Shown in pieces: positions 46,031 to 57,698 of a stretch of 64,000 nt of DNA (within the stretch, counting starts at the first letter, position 1; each line of letters begins with the position of its first letter). The notes beneath the pieces are model-generated. The model did not search any database and had not been told where the DNA came from. It saw nothing but the letters and a program-made list of their open reading frames with translations. The DNA comes from Plasmopara viticola (lineage: Eukaryota; Oomycota; Peronosporomycetes; Peronosporales; Peronosporaceae): positions 124,001 to 188,000 of the forward strand of contig MBPM02000030.1 in the NCBI GenBank assembly GCA_001695595.3, in the 5' to 3' direction. Position numbers and translations under genes: made by a program.

Positions 46031-46111
46031 AGTACTACAGCCTAAAGTAGTACTATACTAAAGTACTATTTAAAATAGAACTGTACTACTACTACCCAGA
46101 ACATTAGTACT
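46031..46111. promoter_or_regulatory. AGTACT-repeat region in FANCL promoter
   Basis: Four palindromic AGTACT hexamers occur at 46031, 46049, 46062 and 46106, plus a TGTACTACTACTAC run at 46082, directly upstream of the FANCL ATG. Such a cluster is unlikely by chance in 80 bp. It could bind a dimeric factor or be a simple-sequence remnant. Confidence 0.4.
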
Positions 46112-46115
46112 GTAG

Positions 46116-46440
46116 TAATGTAATGTATTACGTTATCGCGTTGCCAAGTTATGCACGTTTTAGGCTCAGTCTGGCTAGTCCACGGCATAGAGTGGTGTCC
46201 GCATACGTCGGGTCTCGTTCGGCGGGCAGTGCAGCCAGCACCGAGGTCGTGAGGGTCTTCCATTATATTGTTTGACTCTGAATTGATAAGAGCCCAGGTG
46301 GCGCCCGGTGCTGGAGACCGTCGCGTCGAGGGTAAGACTCGTTAGAGACCTGCAGATGCCCGAGAGCACCTGCCCTAAGCGCGCGAGCATTTAGCCCCCG
46401 CGCTTGGAAGGAGGGCGTCACCCCAACCTTTTCCGAAGCT
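46116..46440 (-). mobile_element. LINE-tailed short retroelement, copy 1 (left arm)
   Basis: A 325-bp element on the minus strand. Its 5' module (about 170 bp, starting TTGGAAAAGGTTGGGGTG in the element sense) is not found in the 13-kb LINE fragment, but its last about 150 bp are nearly identical to that LINE's 3' end, including the ATTAC-type tail. That is the structure of a SINE, or of an internally deleted LINE, moved by LINE machinery. Together with copy 2 it forms an inverted repeat with a 57-bp spacer. No clear pol III A/B box is seen. Confidence 0.65.
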
Positions 46441-46497
46441 AGTACTCTGAATGAATTTGTGGATTGTCCAGAATTTTAACTTTACTAGCATTTGTTG

Positions 46498-46826
46498 AGC
46501 TTGGAAAAGGTTGGGGTGACGCCCTCCTTCCAAGCGCGGGGGCTAAATGCTCGCGCGCTTCGGGCAGGTGCTCTCGGGCATCTGCAGGTCTCTAACGAGT
46601 CTCACCCTCGACGCGACGGTCTCCAGCACCGGGCGCCACCTGGGCTCTTACCAAGTCAGAGATAAACAAACTAATGGAAGACCCTCAAGACCTCGGTGCT
46701 GGCTGCACTGCCCGCCGAACGAGACTCGACGTATGCGGACACCACTCTATGCCGTGGACTAGCCAGACTGAGCCTAGCACGTGCATAACTTGGCAACGCG
46801 ATAACGTAATACATTACATTACATTA
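46498..46826 (+). mobile_element. LINE-tailed short retroelement, copy 2 (right arm)
   Basis: A 329-bp element on the plus strand, nearly identical to copy 1 over its whole length (differences are single bases and a few short changes in the mid-part TCTTACCAAGTCAGAG). Its tail ends about 80 bp before the IF3 ATG, so it probably forms part of the IF3 promoter or 5' UTR. Confidence 0.65.
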
Positions 46827-46908
46827 GCATTTGTTGCTGAGAAAAACCGGTATTATGAGATTGTAATTTGAAATAAAGTCATCTTTTATTCGAAAAATTG
46901 GTGGAAGA

Positions 46909-47599
46909 ATGCTGTCTTCACTGGTGCGTCCAGCCGTGCGTTACACGTGGCGATCGCTTAAAATAGTGAGCAACCATCACTCTTCGCTGCTACGTGGCTT
47001 TGCTTCTGTAGATAAATGGGGCAAGACCAACGATAACATCAATGCGCTGGTAGTCAACATTGTGGAAGACGGTGGCAATTCGCGCACAGACGTCCCTATC
47101 CACCTGGCGATTGAAGAAGCGCAGAATCGAGGCCTGGATCTTGTGCAGGTATCACCTGAGGGAAAATTGCCGACGGTCTGCAAACTTTTTGACACGAATA
47201 AGCGGGCTTATGAACTCAAGAAGGCCAGCAAGAGTGCCAATAAGCAGCAAAAGGCCAAAATTGACAAAGAAGTCGTGATTGGTGCAACGATTGCGGTAAG
47301 TTGGATTGAATGGCGAAAAGTAAGAGGATGATTTTTACATATATTACTATCTCTTGGTGATTCATTATTTGTAGCCAAACGACTTAAATATGAAAGTGGA
47401 GCAGTTGAAACGATTTTTAAACAAGGGCCATAAAGTCAAGGTTACGATCAAATTTGCCCGAGCATACCATTTAAGAGACGATTGTTTAGAGCAGCTGGAG
47501 CGCATTGCTGGTCTAATTGACGCGAAGACAGGGGTGCGTTCTGGTCAACCCAAAGACCAACATGGCGGAGTGTATGTGTACTACTCGCCGCTCAATTAG
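46909..47599 (+). CDS. Mitochondrial translation initiation factor IF-3
   Basis: Two exons, 46909-47295 and 47375-47599, with a 79-bp GT-AG intron; 203 residues. The first about 33 residues are basic and hydroxylated without acids (MLSSLVRPAVRYTWRSLKIV), a mitochondrial targeting peptide. The IF3 N-domain follows (NDNINALVVNIVEDGGNSRTDVPIHLAIEEAQ, with the DLVQVSPEGKLPTVCKLFD signature), a lysine-rich linker, and the C-domain (IAPNDLNMKVEQLKRFLNKGHKVKVTIKFA). IF3 binds the small mitochondrial ribosome subunit, keeps it apart from the large one and proofreads the start codon. The junction falls right before the conserved PND-type motif. The gene has the retroelement pair as its upstream neighbour. 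Confidence 0.92.
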
Positions 47600-47972
47600 A
47601 ACAGCGTTACCAAGAACAGATTGAGTGGCGCGTCATAGAGTGAAGATGCACCACAGGATCTGTTATCATAATTGTAACTTGCGTGTTTTGGCTGCGAAAT
47701 TGGTATCAGGCTTGAGCGTCGCGAATAAATTTCATTCTGTCAGGCAATTTATTTGAATGAAAAGAAAATACCAAAAAAATCTTAAGTTGAGACTTAATTC
47801 GGCAGCCAACGCGTTTACTTTTGTACACAAATTAATTTTGACAAGCAAGTATAATTGAAGGGCAAAAGAGCTACTTTTCAGTCTCCGTTGATTGTCATGA
47901 TGCTTTAAAGCGCTAGCATCGACCAATTCGCTGCATATCACGAGCTAAGGTGAGCTCTAGACAACAGCTTAC

Positions 47973-49264
47973 CTAGACATTAATCACCCGAGCAAGCTTC
48001 TGGATCCTGTTCAGCAGCAAATCTCCCTTCTTAATCGCGTCCTGATACTGCGCATTCTTGGCGTCTGGACGATTGGTCTCAATGACGCCCGCCACTTTAT
48101 CAATCTTAGCATTCAGTCGTCCAGCAGCAATGAAACGAGCGAGCTCTTTGTCCAAAAAGTCGACGCTTACACCAAATGCAGTCGCCATTGAAGCAATAGT
48201 CACGCTGCGATAAGCCTCCAAGAATTGGGCGTACGCAAGCACACGCAGCTCGCGATACAAGAAGCGCGAGTGCGTCGACAGGTACTTGTCCCGCAAAATG
48301 TAGGGCTGGATATCAACCATGGCCGTAAAAAACTGCTTATAGTCGCAATTGTACAGTCCATTCAGAAAGTTTGCAAGGTACGGAATCTCATCAATAACCG
48401 CAAGAATCTCCGGCGAGTCCACAATTTTCTTCTTCAGGTCGACGCGACTCATGCTGAGCACGCACGTGATGACGCAGTAAAAGACCATCGTGTTGTACGG
48501 CATCAGTTCCGTGGCCGTGAACGTTGCCACTGACTCTTGAAATAGCGAAGACGCTCTTTTAAAATCGCGTGCCATCAATAAGTAACAGCCTTCGTACACC
48601 TTGAGCCGGTTGCGACGGTCCCAATCTCCACCCTCATCAACCAGTCTATCGTAATAGAATAATTAGCTCTAAATCAAGTGGAATAAGTGTGTTGTATAAC
48701 GTACACCGTCGCCTTTTTAATGTACGTCTCAACCAGCTCGAGATCGGAGAAAAAGAGTCCGATGCGAATGACGTGCAGCGCCACCAGAATCTTTTGATTA
48801 ATCGACTGTGGCTTCTCTCCGGCAACTTTGAACGCTTCAAGCGCCTTTTCCTTGTCTCCAATGCGCGAGTACATCCTTGCCTTGGCCAACAATGCTTCAA
48901 GTACTTCAATATCTCCTAAATTCTGCTCGGCATCGGCCAGTCGCTCATCGAGCGCTGTCAGCTCTTCGGCGTTCTTGGTGCTCATTTGAGCCTCAAGTGT
49001 TGTATCAACAGACCACTTGAACTCACTGCAGACCATGCGATAGAAGGGCGTCATATCGTACTGCTTTACGAGCTCTAGCACTTGCGTTTGCGAAGCAGCG
49101 GCAACGTCCGCAGCTAGTGTCGAAGAGGCCGAGTTGTGGTGCTGCAGCAAGAAGTGCAGCTGCGAGAGCTTCATATTGGGTAGCGTACTAAGGTCATCTT
49201 CGATCTCTTCCGAGATGTTGCCCACGCTGGCCTGTTTCTTCAGCGTAGACATCTTAGCAGCCAT
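47973..49264 (-). CDS. RPN7: 26S proteasome regulatory subunit RPN7 (PSMD6)
   Basis: Two exons on the minus strand, 49264-48705 and 48645-47973, joined by a 59-bp GT-AG intron; 410 residues (human PSMD6 is 389). The ATG at 49264 is used because the longer frame opens with TTG; 49252 is an alternative. N-terminal TPR-like helices: LPNMKLSQLHFLL, GDIEVLEALLAKARMYSRIGDKEKALEAF. The junction restores VLVDEGGDWDRRNRLKVYEG, the most conserved RPN7 block. The PCI domain follows: KYLSTHSRFLYRELRVLAYAQFLEAY, VTIASMATAFGVSVDFLDKELARFIAAGRLNAKID. RPN7 is a horseshoe PCI subunit of the proteasome lid that helps hold the deubiquitinase RPN11. IF3 converges on it from the other side. Confidence 0.95.
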
Positions 49265-49408
49265 CGCGCGTCTTGGATCTCTCGTGGAGAAGGCAGAAAT
49301 AAAGACAATCTTAGCTTTAAATGGTGTCAATGTAACATATTATAAAATAAAGCTTGACAATACAATAGGCTTGACCCATAAATTGTTAAATTGCATCTAC
49401 TTTAAGCA

Positions 49409-51274
49409 TTAAATTAATAGCTGAAGCAGTCTCTCAAGGTCAATCTTCATACTCGTCTTGTCGCCGTAGTTTCGGACAATAGTATAGACGTCGTGCTGCG
49501 CAATGTCGCCCGCCACGTCAGTTAGCAATACCGTCAACTCGTCGACGTCAATTTCTTGTTGTATCGTTTGCAGCTCGTTTATGCGAGATGCAAGTAGAGT
49601 CTTGTCCGCTTGAGCGCGAACTTTTTGAAGCACAGCAAGTTTATCAGACCGCACAAAGATCGCGGGTCGAGCTTCCATATACTTGGCGCTATACTCGTCC
49701 ATCTCAAAGAGCACAAACGTCTGGCCCGAAATACGAACGCGAGCTCCAATATAAAAGTCGTCGAGACCAAGCCACGAGACGCGGCCATTGCTCATTACAA
49801 CAGAGCCATCTGAACGGGTACGCTTGACACGCATGCGCTCCAAGAACTTGCCGCCAACAATTCCGGAATTGCGTTGCACGAGCTCAATAATCGCCACGCT
49901 TTGATCGGACACGATAATCGAGATAATAAAACGACGTGCCCGATTTTCCGGTGTTTCAGTTTCAAAGCGACCACGAAAGCGCAGTACTTCAGTCGTATCG
50001 AGAGATTCAATGCTCTTAAGTGGCGCTTTTGGCAGCAGATGGTAGCACGACTGCAGTGAATCCTCCTCAGATCCCACTCCATCATGACTTGGTGGTGTAA
50101 ACGTAGGTACGGGCACCACTTTACTCTCAACCGTAATAGCAGGAGCAAGCACGATGTTGTGTCCTTTGTACCATGACCGCGTGAACGCATCGGCGTCCAA
50201 CAAGAGAATTCGCCGATTGTAAATCTGCAAATAGTCACCAATCCCCAAATCTTTCCACGAGTAATAATTAAGCAAAGGACCATTTTCATCGTCCGCGCCT
50301 TCCTCACACACTGCAGCACAAACTTGATGTTTCGAATCCTTTAAAAGTTTCGTTCGATTGAGCAATTTTGGAAACGGATCACAGCCAGAATTCCGGTCGT
50401 ACGATTCGAGAATCTCAATTGTGTTATCGGCCAAGAAATAGTGCAGCGTGTACCGGTGGCGAATCCCGTAAAGCTTTTCAGTGTCGTCCCAAAGCGCAAA
50501 GAAACGTAGCACCTCGCGATCGTGAGCGAGGAATCGACGAAGGTCGTCATTCGGCCGTGCAAATTTGCCCAGCGAAGCCTCCATAAAATCCTTCATGGGG
50601 TATTTCTTCTTGCCATAGTGCGCATCTTGGTCCTGTCCAGTCTCACGAGCCATGTGTGCTTGACGCAGTACTGTGTACGGGTCCCGTGGCACACCTTCAT
50701 CGGGTGGGACAGTGACTCCTTTCGCAGTCAAGTAGTTGCGCGTAAAGTCGTCCGCCGAAATAACGTGGAATGTTCGCCCATAAAAGGTCAACTCTTCGCC
50801 CACGTTTAAATGACGCACGGTAAAGTACTGCAGGTTCCCCTGCCCGTCGCATTCCGACAGTGGGATGCGGTGCCGCTTGACAAAGTTGCCCTGCAACATA
50901 CCGCTATTTTCAATCTTCGGCTCCGTGATCTGCAACGTATCGTCTTCAAGGTAATACAGCACTTCGCAACGTCGGACTCGGTAATTTTCGAAATTACTCT
51001 CGTGCACAGCTTCTAAAAAGTAAGCTTCGAAACGCAAGACTTTCTTGTCATAGGCAATGAATCTCGGGTTAAATGGACGGCTTGTCGAGAGCGCAGAGGC
51101 ATTCGGCAACGTAGAACCTCCACGGTCGCCTTGGCGTTCTAGCTCTCGAATGTAGAATGACGCAGGTTTGGTGTTTCCCAATGCATGACTGCGGGTTTTT
51201 GGTGTTGTATCTCCATGCCGTCGAAAAATCATGGGCACGACTTTCTCTTTTTCCAAAGTTGCCGAACTCGGCAT
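49409..51274 (-). CDS. EFHC1/RIB72-like axonemal DM10 protein
   Basis: A 621-residue intronless gene with a true ATG. Three DM10 domains are visible: about 72-180 (PRFIAYDKKVLRFEAYFLEAV..RRCEVLYYLEDDTLQITEPK..NSGMLQGNFVKRHRIP), about 235-365 (FLAHDREVLRFFALWDDT..YTLHYFLADNTIEILE..NSGCDPFPKLLNRTKL) and about 420-525 (VLRFRGRFETETPENRARRFII..VAIIELVQRNSGIVGGKFLERMRV). The C-terminus carries helical EF-hand-like ends without clear calcium loops (NELQTIQQEIDVDELTVLLTD). EFHC1/RIB72 are microtubule inner proteins that stabilise doublet microtubules of cilia and flagella. In oomycetes the only flagellated stages are zoospores, so the intact gene implies zoospore formation. It lies 144 bp upstream of RPN7, same strand. 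Confidence 0.93.
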   Translation of the reverse strand: MPSSATLEKEKVVPMIFRRHGDTTPKTRSHALGNTKPASFYIRELERQGDRGGSTLPNASALSTSRPFNPRFIAYDKKVLRFEAYFLEAVHESNFENYRVRRCEVLYYLEDDTLQITEPKIENSGMLQGNFVKRHRIPLSECDGQGNLQYFTVRHLNVGEELTFYGRTFHVISADDFTRNYLTAKGVTVPPDEGVPRDPYTVLRQAHMARETGQDQDAHYGKKKYPMKDFMEASLGKFARPNDDLRRFLAHDREVLRFFALWDDTEKLYGIRHRYTLHYFLADNTIEILESYDRNSGCDPFPKLLNRTKLLKDSKHQVCAAVCEEGADDENGPLLNYYSWKDLGIGDYLQIYNRRILLLDADAFTRSWYKGHNIVLAPAITVESKVVPVPTFTPPSHDGVGSEEDSLQSCYHLLPKAPLKSIESLDTTEVLRFRGRFETETPENRARRFIISIIVSDQSVAIIELVQRNSGIVGGKFLERMRVKRTRSDGSVVMSNGRVSWLGLDDFYIGARVRISGQTFVLFEMDEYSAKYMEARPAIFVRSDKLAVLQKVRAQADKTLLASRINELQTIQQEIDVDELTVLLTDVAGDIAQHDVYTIVRNYGDKTSMKIDLERLLQLLI

Positions 51275-54200
51275 GATTGATGCGTAGAGTGATCCGAGCA
51301 GTTGCGCTTGTTGGAGTGTGAATTAGTGAAGAAGCTCTCCATGAAGGCTCTATAAATACTGTGTTCTTTTGTTGTCAGATATTCTGCAACAATAGTTTAC
51401 ACGTTTCGTCTAAATTAGTCTTCATCTGCGAGCTGAGTATGTCGATGCCCAGCACGAAGACATGTTTTGAAAATCATATTGGAATTGCCCAATTTTCAAA
51501 AGCGTAAACTTTGTTTGATGCTTTCTTAATTTGAGGTAAATATACGTTGTCGCTCGATAAATGCAGGTTCAAAATGTTGCTTTTTCTGGTAAATAGATTA
51601 CACAGGAGTGACACAACCTTGCCCGTCACAGGGAATTATCTGTACTGAGCTTAGTCATCAGGTTGAGATTTGCCTTTGCATGCGCGATAGCTTTACATGG
51701 TATCGTTCATAAATTATTCCGTTAAGGAGACCTATTGGACCGTAATTGTGTTTATCGACTACATTTTTCATTTCCAATCCATTATAGCGGTCGGCTGAGA
51801 AGTGTTTTTCTCTACGCTTCGGCTTTTTAAAGGTTGTACCGGCAACAACAAATGTGTTTCGTGCTCTTAAAACAACTGTTAGCATTTGATGCTATTTCCC
51901 TTTTTCAGTGTAGTTTGTAATGAATTCTACCGACGAGTGCATGCTTTTCATAAAGGGTTGCTGACAGTGAAACGTAGAATCGTTGGTGAATCTTACATCA
52001 TACAACTCATCTTAATCGAAGCAGAGAAATTTGCGTCGTCGGACTCAACAGTAGAATAGTTTGCCTTAGCATGGTGAAGCAGTCACCGGGATCGACAGTC
52101 GACTCGATGGATGTTATGCGCTATCGAACATATACATCGAGTAGCCTATCGTAAACCACACAACTCTAGATGACAGTCAGTCGGTGCTAAACCACCAGGG
52201 TGCAGTCATTTCGATCGAAATCAGTGTAATAGTCTATATCAATGTCGTAAAGAAATTGGCTTTGGTGGATCATGATGGTCAGGTCAAACTAGCATTAACG
52301 ATTTTAAGTACTAAAAGATCACGGTCAAACGGCAAGCTTTGATCGAGTACACGAGACTTGATCAATCACACAGCTACGCATGACGTAAATCAACCATCGA
52401 CTATTTACAAATTATTTCACCGCTATTTGATTAAGCGTCTGATCGTTCGGGTCCTACCAGTCTGAAAGCAGGGTATAAGTGTCCGATCAGATAGAGGAGC
52501 GATCAAGCATCGCGATTCAGTTTGGCACATTAGACGTGCCTATTCGAACGTTCTCTATCTGTACTCATTCCTGAAGACATTTCAGGATGATATAAAATTA
52601 AACACAAACTATTGAGTAAGCGAAATGTTCAGAATGAAATCAAGCTAAAGCAGTTTTTTGTGCTACACACGTAGTCAGTGCACTTGTGGTGGGGTATGTC
52701 TTAGGCCCACATAGAACCATATGCATCGCAAATAGAGACTTCGTCAGCCTGGCGTAAAGCTTGGTCTGATGACTTCATTCTCTTCAGCTCAAATCCATCT
52801 GCTATTCGAATTGGTCGAAAGAATGTTGTTTCTGATAAAACACTCAACTCTTATATGAAGCAGCTAATTTGATCGGTAATATACTTGGTGCGCCGAATGA
52901 AGATTTCAACACAGCAAAAGTAGCTGCATTTTGTGCTCGCTTCACGACACCTTCAGCAAAGTTAAGGCGAAGATAAAGCCGTGGCTTCTTTCTGAGCTCG
53001 CTCGGCGAAAGACGTATTGCCAGCTGTCAGCGGACTGACGATCTACAAACAATAGTCCACAGCTCATGCTTACGTGAGAAGCGCACCTTTAGCGGTCACC
53101 AATTAACCACTGCTTGTAGTCTTCGTACTTTCCAGCATAGTGGGGGTAGCTTGGTCTTGCCATCGACGCTGCTTGCCATGACCAACAGTGCTTACAATAG
53201 TAGATCAGTCTTGCCGGAGCAATGAATCAAACTTAAAAAAGCTTATGGGCTTGGATCTTCATATCAAACGATAGCGGTTTTACCCTGACAGCACTGCCGC
53301 ACGAGTATGCTTACCATCCTTGCGCTGTAAAGCAAATAGACAAGGAGAAGGAATAAATTTGAGTAAGATGCTTCGCACTACGTGCTTCCTGCTTTGATAT
53401 CGGTCGCGGCTTGGCGTCTAGTAAGGTCAATGCAGAGCTAGCGAGCCGTAACGCCGACAAGGTGACTATCTGTCTCCATCCACCACACACTGGATACTGC
53501 AACTCTAAGTAGCTTGACTAATGGTCAGCATTAAGCTCGTTTACGATCACTTTTGCGAGAAATTTGCACATCCTATTTCCCATCGAGACATCTCCGTGTA
53601 CATATTCAAAATTTGGCTCATCTGATGAATTAGCCTCCGTATGTGTGTGCCTCGGCACTAGCTCATCCGTTTTCACATGGCCTTGGTCATCATGCGGCTT
53701 AAGATAGCCCACATAGCTACATCAGGTACGTTTTGCGTAGTGTGTACCGAATACAGTTAGGTGCTTACATTGATTAATATGCTCGTGACTTGGCAATTTA
53801 CGCATCATTCCAAGTTAGTAACGCAACTAAGTTGCGGTTTAAGGAGCAAGATTTGCAAATATCAGCTCTCTTTCGATGCGTAAGCGAGTCATAGACTTAA
53901 TTTTCAATGAACACGATTTAGTATTTAAAAGCCGAACTTTGAAAGCAATTTTCTATATGGAAGGGAGCAAAATTTATGATTTGAACTTTGTATAATTAAA
54001 TGCTAATAAGCTGTTTGCAATGCAAGTACAGCTGCTCCATGTCTAACTTGCGCCTTAGCTTATTGAATCGCTGTAGGTCATAGACTCAGCGGAAATGTCT
54101 GACATCACTAAAAAGTATGTCTGATCATCGAAGTGCGGCTGGTTTGCTGTGGATATGTCCGACCTAGGGACACACATCTTATAAATTTTGTCTTAAAAAG

Positions 54201-56462
54201 AGACTGTGAAGCTCGGGTTTGAAACAAAGACCACTTATACCGCAACACTGTAAATAGTAATATTCGTGTTAAAGATAGACTTTTCGACAACATAAGCGCA
54301 TGTATGTTTGTGCACTCGATTGACGAGCAATGTATTCTTCACGATCGTCTTTTCATGCTCGGCACGATTATGGGCAAATGACGTCAAAGTATGTCTGGTC
54401 ATATGTCCTGTGGGGATAACACAACTGCAATTCTTGACGGTAAAGTGCCACAGGCGCATTTGGGAGCACTGACTGCAAGGACAGTTGCGTCCGAAGCCTC
54501 TCACTAGTAGAAATGACCGCGATCAATGCCGGGGTGGCTCCCACATTTACCTGTAACAAGCGTTTACTTGCAATTTCGCTTTCTGATACGTGACACAAAG
54601 AGAAGAGACTTTCATTATCAATAGCTTTCTCGCTTTGTGCGTTTTAATAAAGAATGCATTGACGATGTCGTACTGTTCCTATAATAAATGACAGTGCCGT
54701 GTCACGGGGATTTAGGTTATTAAAATTAAGTCAATTTACCCGATAAGGTTGAAACGTCAAAGAAAGATCTTGTCTAAGCGCATCGTGGTCGCCAATTATC
54801 AAAGTATAATATTTGATAAATCCATCAAGAGAAAAAACATTGCGTCAGTGCCTCCTAAGTGTCTTTAAGTGCGCTTTATTATATAGTGATGGGAAGCTGA
54901 TACATTCCTTAGTCACGTGACCACTATCGCGGCTTTACTGTCCAATTAACATGTCCATTTAAGTTCTGTTATGGCCATCTCGTCCGTGTCAAAAAGAGTA
55001 TTTAGTATAATGATACTATCCAGGCTGATCTTCTTTGAACCGCACCGATTTTATAAGGGTACATAACCAAGCGACATTTTCTGAAATATTTGCTTTAGCC
55101 CTCTCCCCTCACAGCGAGATGTTTTGTTCGCTCGATGAGCGCTCAGCACTACGGTCTTATTGTTAAAAAGATCGAAGATTTTGATTCGACGTTTTATGTG
55201 AGATTAGCGTCGACACGATGGTTCATCGACGAATCAACGTCTATATTAACGTTAAGCGAAGAGATGAGCTCATCGGAGACCCGTTGAGCGGAACATGTAC
55301 CGCTTTACAAGCATGAAAAGAACAGAGCCTCAAGGTTTGCGATTTTGGGCAAATGTGATATACTTACAACAATACCAGTACAAGAGGAGGGATGCCAGAT
55401 GGACTGCGGGCTTCATCGCGTATGTCTTTTTGAGTCTCGTTGCCTTAACATACGGTCAACCACACCGATAACATTGCGGATGAAGCATTGACGAATGATA
55501 AGACGATTGCCCACAGGTTGGGGAAGCCTCTTCTCATCATCGCTATAACTATGCACCACGATTTACCCGAGCTTTGTGAGTTCTGTACACGTGCCCGAGA
55601 GCTACACTCAGCCTTAAAACAGAATCCAAAATCCTTTAAATGAGGTTGGATATATTCAAGCACCTCCCCCCGAACCGCGCCCTTACGGAGCATGCACATT
55701 AAGCACCCTCTCTAAGAAAGAACTATCTACCGTTCTAGTCAAAGGGTTAATCTTCTTAAGCAAGTTCACAAGCTCCTTCTTTTTCTGTTGGGCTGCAAGA
55801 AAGCGTAAGTGAAAGCGAAGCGCATTTTTAGGTGGAGAAAAGATCAAGTTAGCTGATGCTTTGGTGGAAAATTTCGTCTCAGCTGATGAAATGCACATCG
55901 ATATTTCTCCCATTGAGCCCTTTGAGACAACCTAACCCAATGTTTTTAAGACAAGGAAGGTTTTAGGGCCGTTCTACCCTACCTGAGTTTGCGCTGGTCA
56001 CCTCTCCTTTCTTCTCCTTTAAGCATTTTACGCTCACAGTGAATGACTCTAGCTTACGTGGGATATCTGTTTAGGAGTAGATTTATCCGACCGCGGAGGC
56101 TTAATCACCTTCTGCTGAAGTGCCACAACAGGAAAGTATTATAGCAGAAAAATGTTTCCAGCTGCGCGCTAATAAAGTCAAATCCTAAAGCAAGCTTACA
56201 TCGCACCCCACAAAGGGCCGAACTGTCGTTTTACTCAATCCGAAATGTATAACATGAGGCAAACCAGCGCGCTGCTCCTTCGATTTAAAATCGATGTAGG
56301 CGTCACGAGTGTAAATCAGTTACAAGTGCTACCAGGTGCAGCAGAGTAGCTGCATTGAGGTAGTACAAACTACTTTGTTCCATACATAGGGCCAGTACAA
56401 TTGGCAGATCGCTAGTTTCCTGACTTTAAGGTTAGATTTAGTCTTAATACTTAATTCTAAAA

Positions 56463-56518
56463 TTACGTCTACGTATCCAATGGATACGTAGACGTAACAC
56501 TTGGATACTATCCAAGTG
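56463..56518. repeat. Two adjacent perfect palindromes
   Basis: Positions 56463-56497 form a perfect hairpin with 17-bp arms and a 1-nt loop (left arm TTACGTCTACGTATCCA). Directly abutting, 56498-56518 form a second with 10-bp arms and a 1-nt loop (CACTTGGATA). Both share a GGATA core. Together they would make a double hairpin or a branched cruciform. Nothing here codes for protein. Confidence 0.8.
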
Positions 56519-57039
56519 TGGGGCATCTATATAATGACCCGGGCTTGTCAGCTCCAGCTAGAGCGATAGATAGGATTTAAAAACAGTATTAACGAGGCAA
56601 TTAAGTGCCGAAATCTATTCCTCACGTAGCAGCTAAATGATTGGTCAGCTATCAAGCAATCGTGCCCCGCTGGTCTTGGATTAAGGGCCGACAGCATCCT
56701 ATTCTTTTACATCCAAAAAAAGAGATCATGACATTTCTTAAGCGCGCCTTAAAATTCACGATCTGGCCTCAAGCCGGAGCTACATAAGAGCCTGCAGATA
56801 CAACATGCGAGGTACGATATATTAGAATAGAGCTTATAAACATAATGCACGTTTCATCAAAAGCGATCATACTGGTGCTTGGTTTGATCAAGTCGACATA
56901 ATATAGTTTGAGGTCGCCTTAAAAACGCTTCCTTTAATACTGAGTCATTATGAAGAGAACGGAAATCTATAATACATGTTCTTTGCTAGAGCTCGTAGCT
57001 ACTGTTGGATATATCTGAAGCATCGAGGTTTCATGTTTA

Positions 57040-57059
57040 CTTCCTTCTGCAGAAGGAAG
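57040..57059. repeat. 20-bp perfect palindrome
   Basis: CTTCCTTCTG followed by its exact reverse complement CAGAAGGAAG, with no loop, inside weaker outer pairing (GTTTA on one side and TAAAT-like on the other). Function unknown. Confidence 0.6.
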
Positions 57060-57698
57060 CACAAGTAAATGACATAATTCTTACAACATCTCAGCTTCTG
57101 TAGATTCTCAACATCCAGTATTTATCACATTTGCGTTTGCCCGCGTTGCTCTTCCGGTATAGACAATAGGACCTACAAAGTAAGTAAAGGTGAAGCTGAT
57201 CGCTCTCAATGTGACCCTTAGCTGCGTCAATTCTCGTTTTTTGTCATAACAAGCTCCATCATAATTCAAGTGAGAACGGGAGGCCTTGAGAACTTAAGTT
57301 CGGTTCTCGCATCGCAAAGATTGAAGTTAGCAGTGAAAAGTTAGAAGACGATTATCAACTAATGTTGGTTGGCCTCGTCACCGAGACTATTCGGCTCGTA
57401 TTTTGGGGCATACAAATGGACGTCCAATCGCAGCTATGATGTCGTAAAAAATGTTGTTGTACTGTCATTAATGCCTCATATGACACAAATGTCCAGATCT
57501 ACTGATCTCATTCTCTTTTGTCAGTGTTGCCGTGTGTGGAACCCTTCGCCTCTTAAGCCTGCTTTACATCGAACCAAGCGGCACTGTGTATGTCGGTAAG
57601 AAAAAAATGATATAATGCACCTTATTTTAAGGCTCCAAGATTCTGTGTCAACCACACCCTTTTCCAACGTCTACAAAGAAATCCGTCCGACGTATTTA

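Larger units (their letters stand above)
51275..57698. other. 6.4-kb gene-free gap with palindromes
   Basis: No gene is supported. Minus-strand frames at 53311-53712, 54235-54598 and 55445-55913 are short, stop-dense and without domains; they look like retrotransposon debris. Two palindromic features stand out (56463-56518 and 57040-57059). The eIF2-alpha promoter must lie near the right end. Confidence 0.5.

Noticed and set aside
49795..50319. 174-residue minus-strand frame inside the DM10 gene
   Set aside because: It is an out-of-frame shadow on the same strand; the in-frame protein has three clear DM10 domains.
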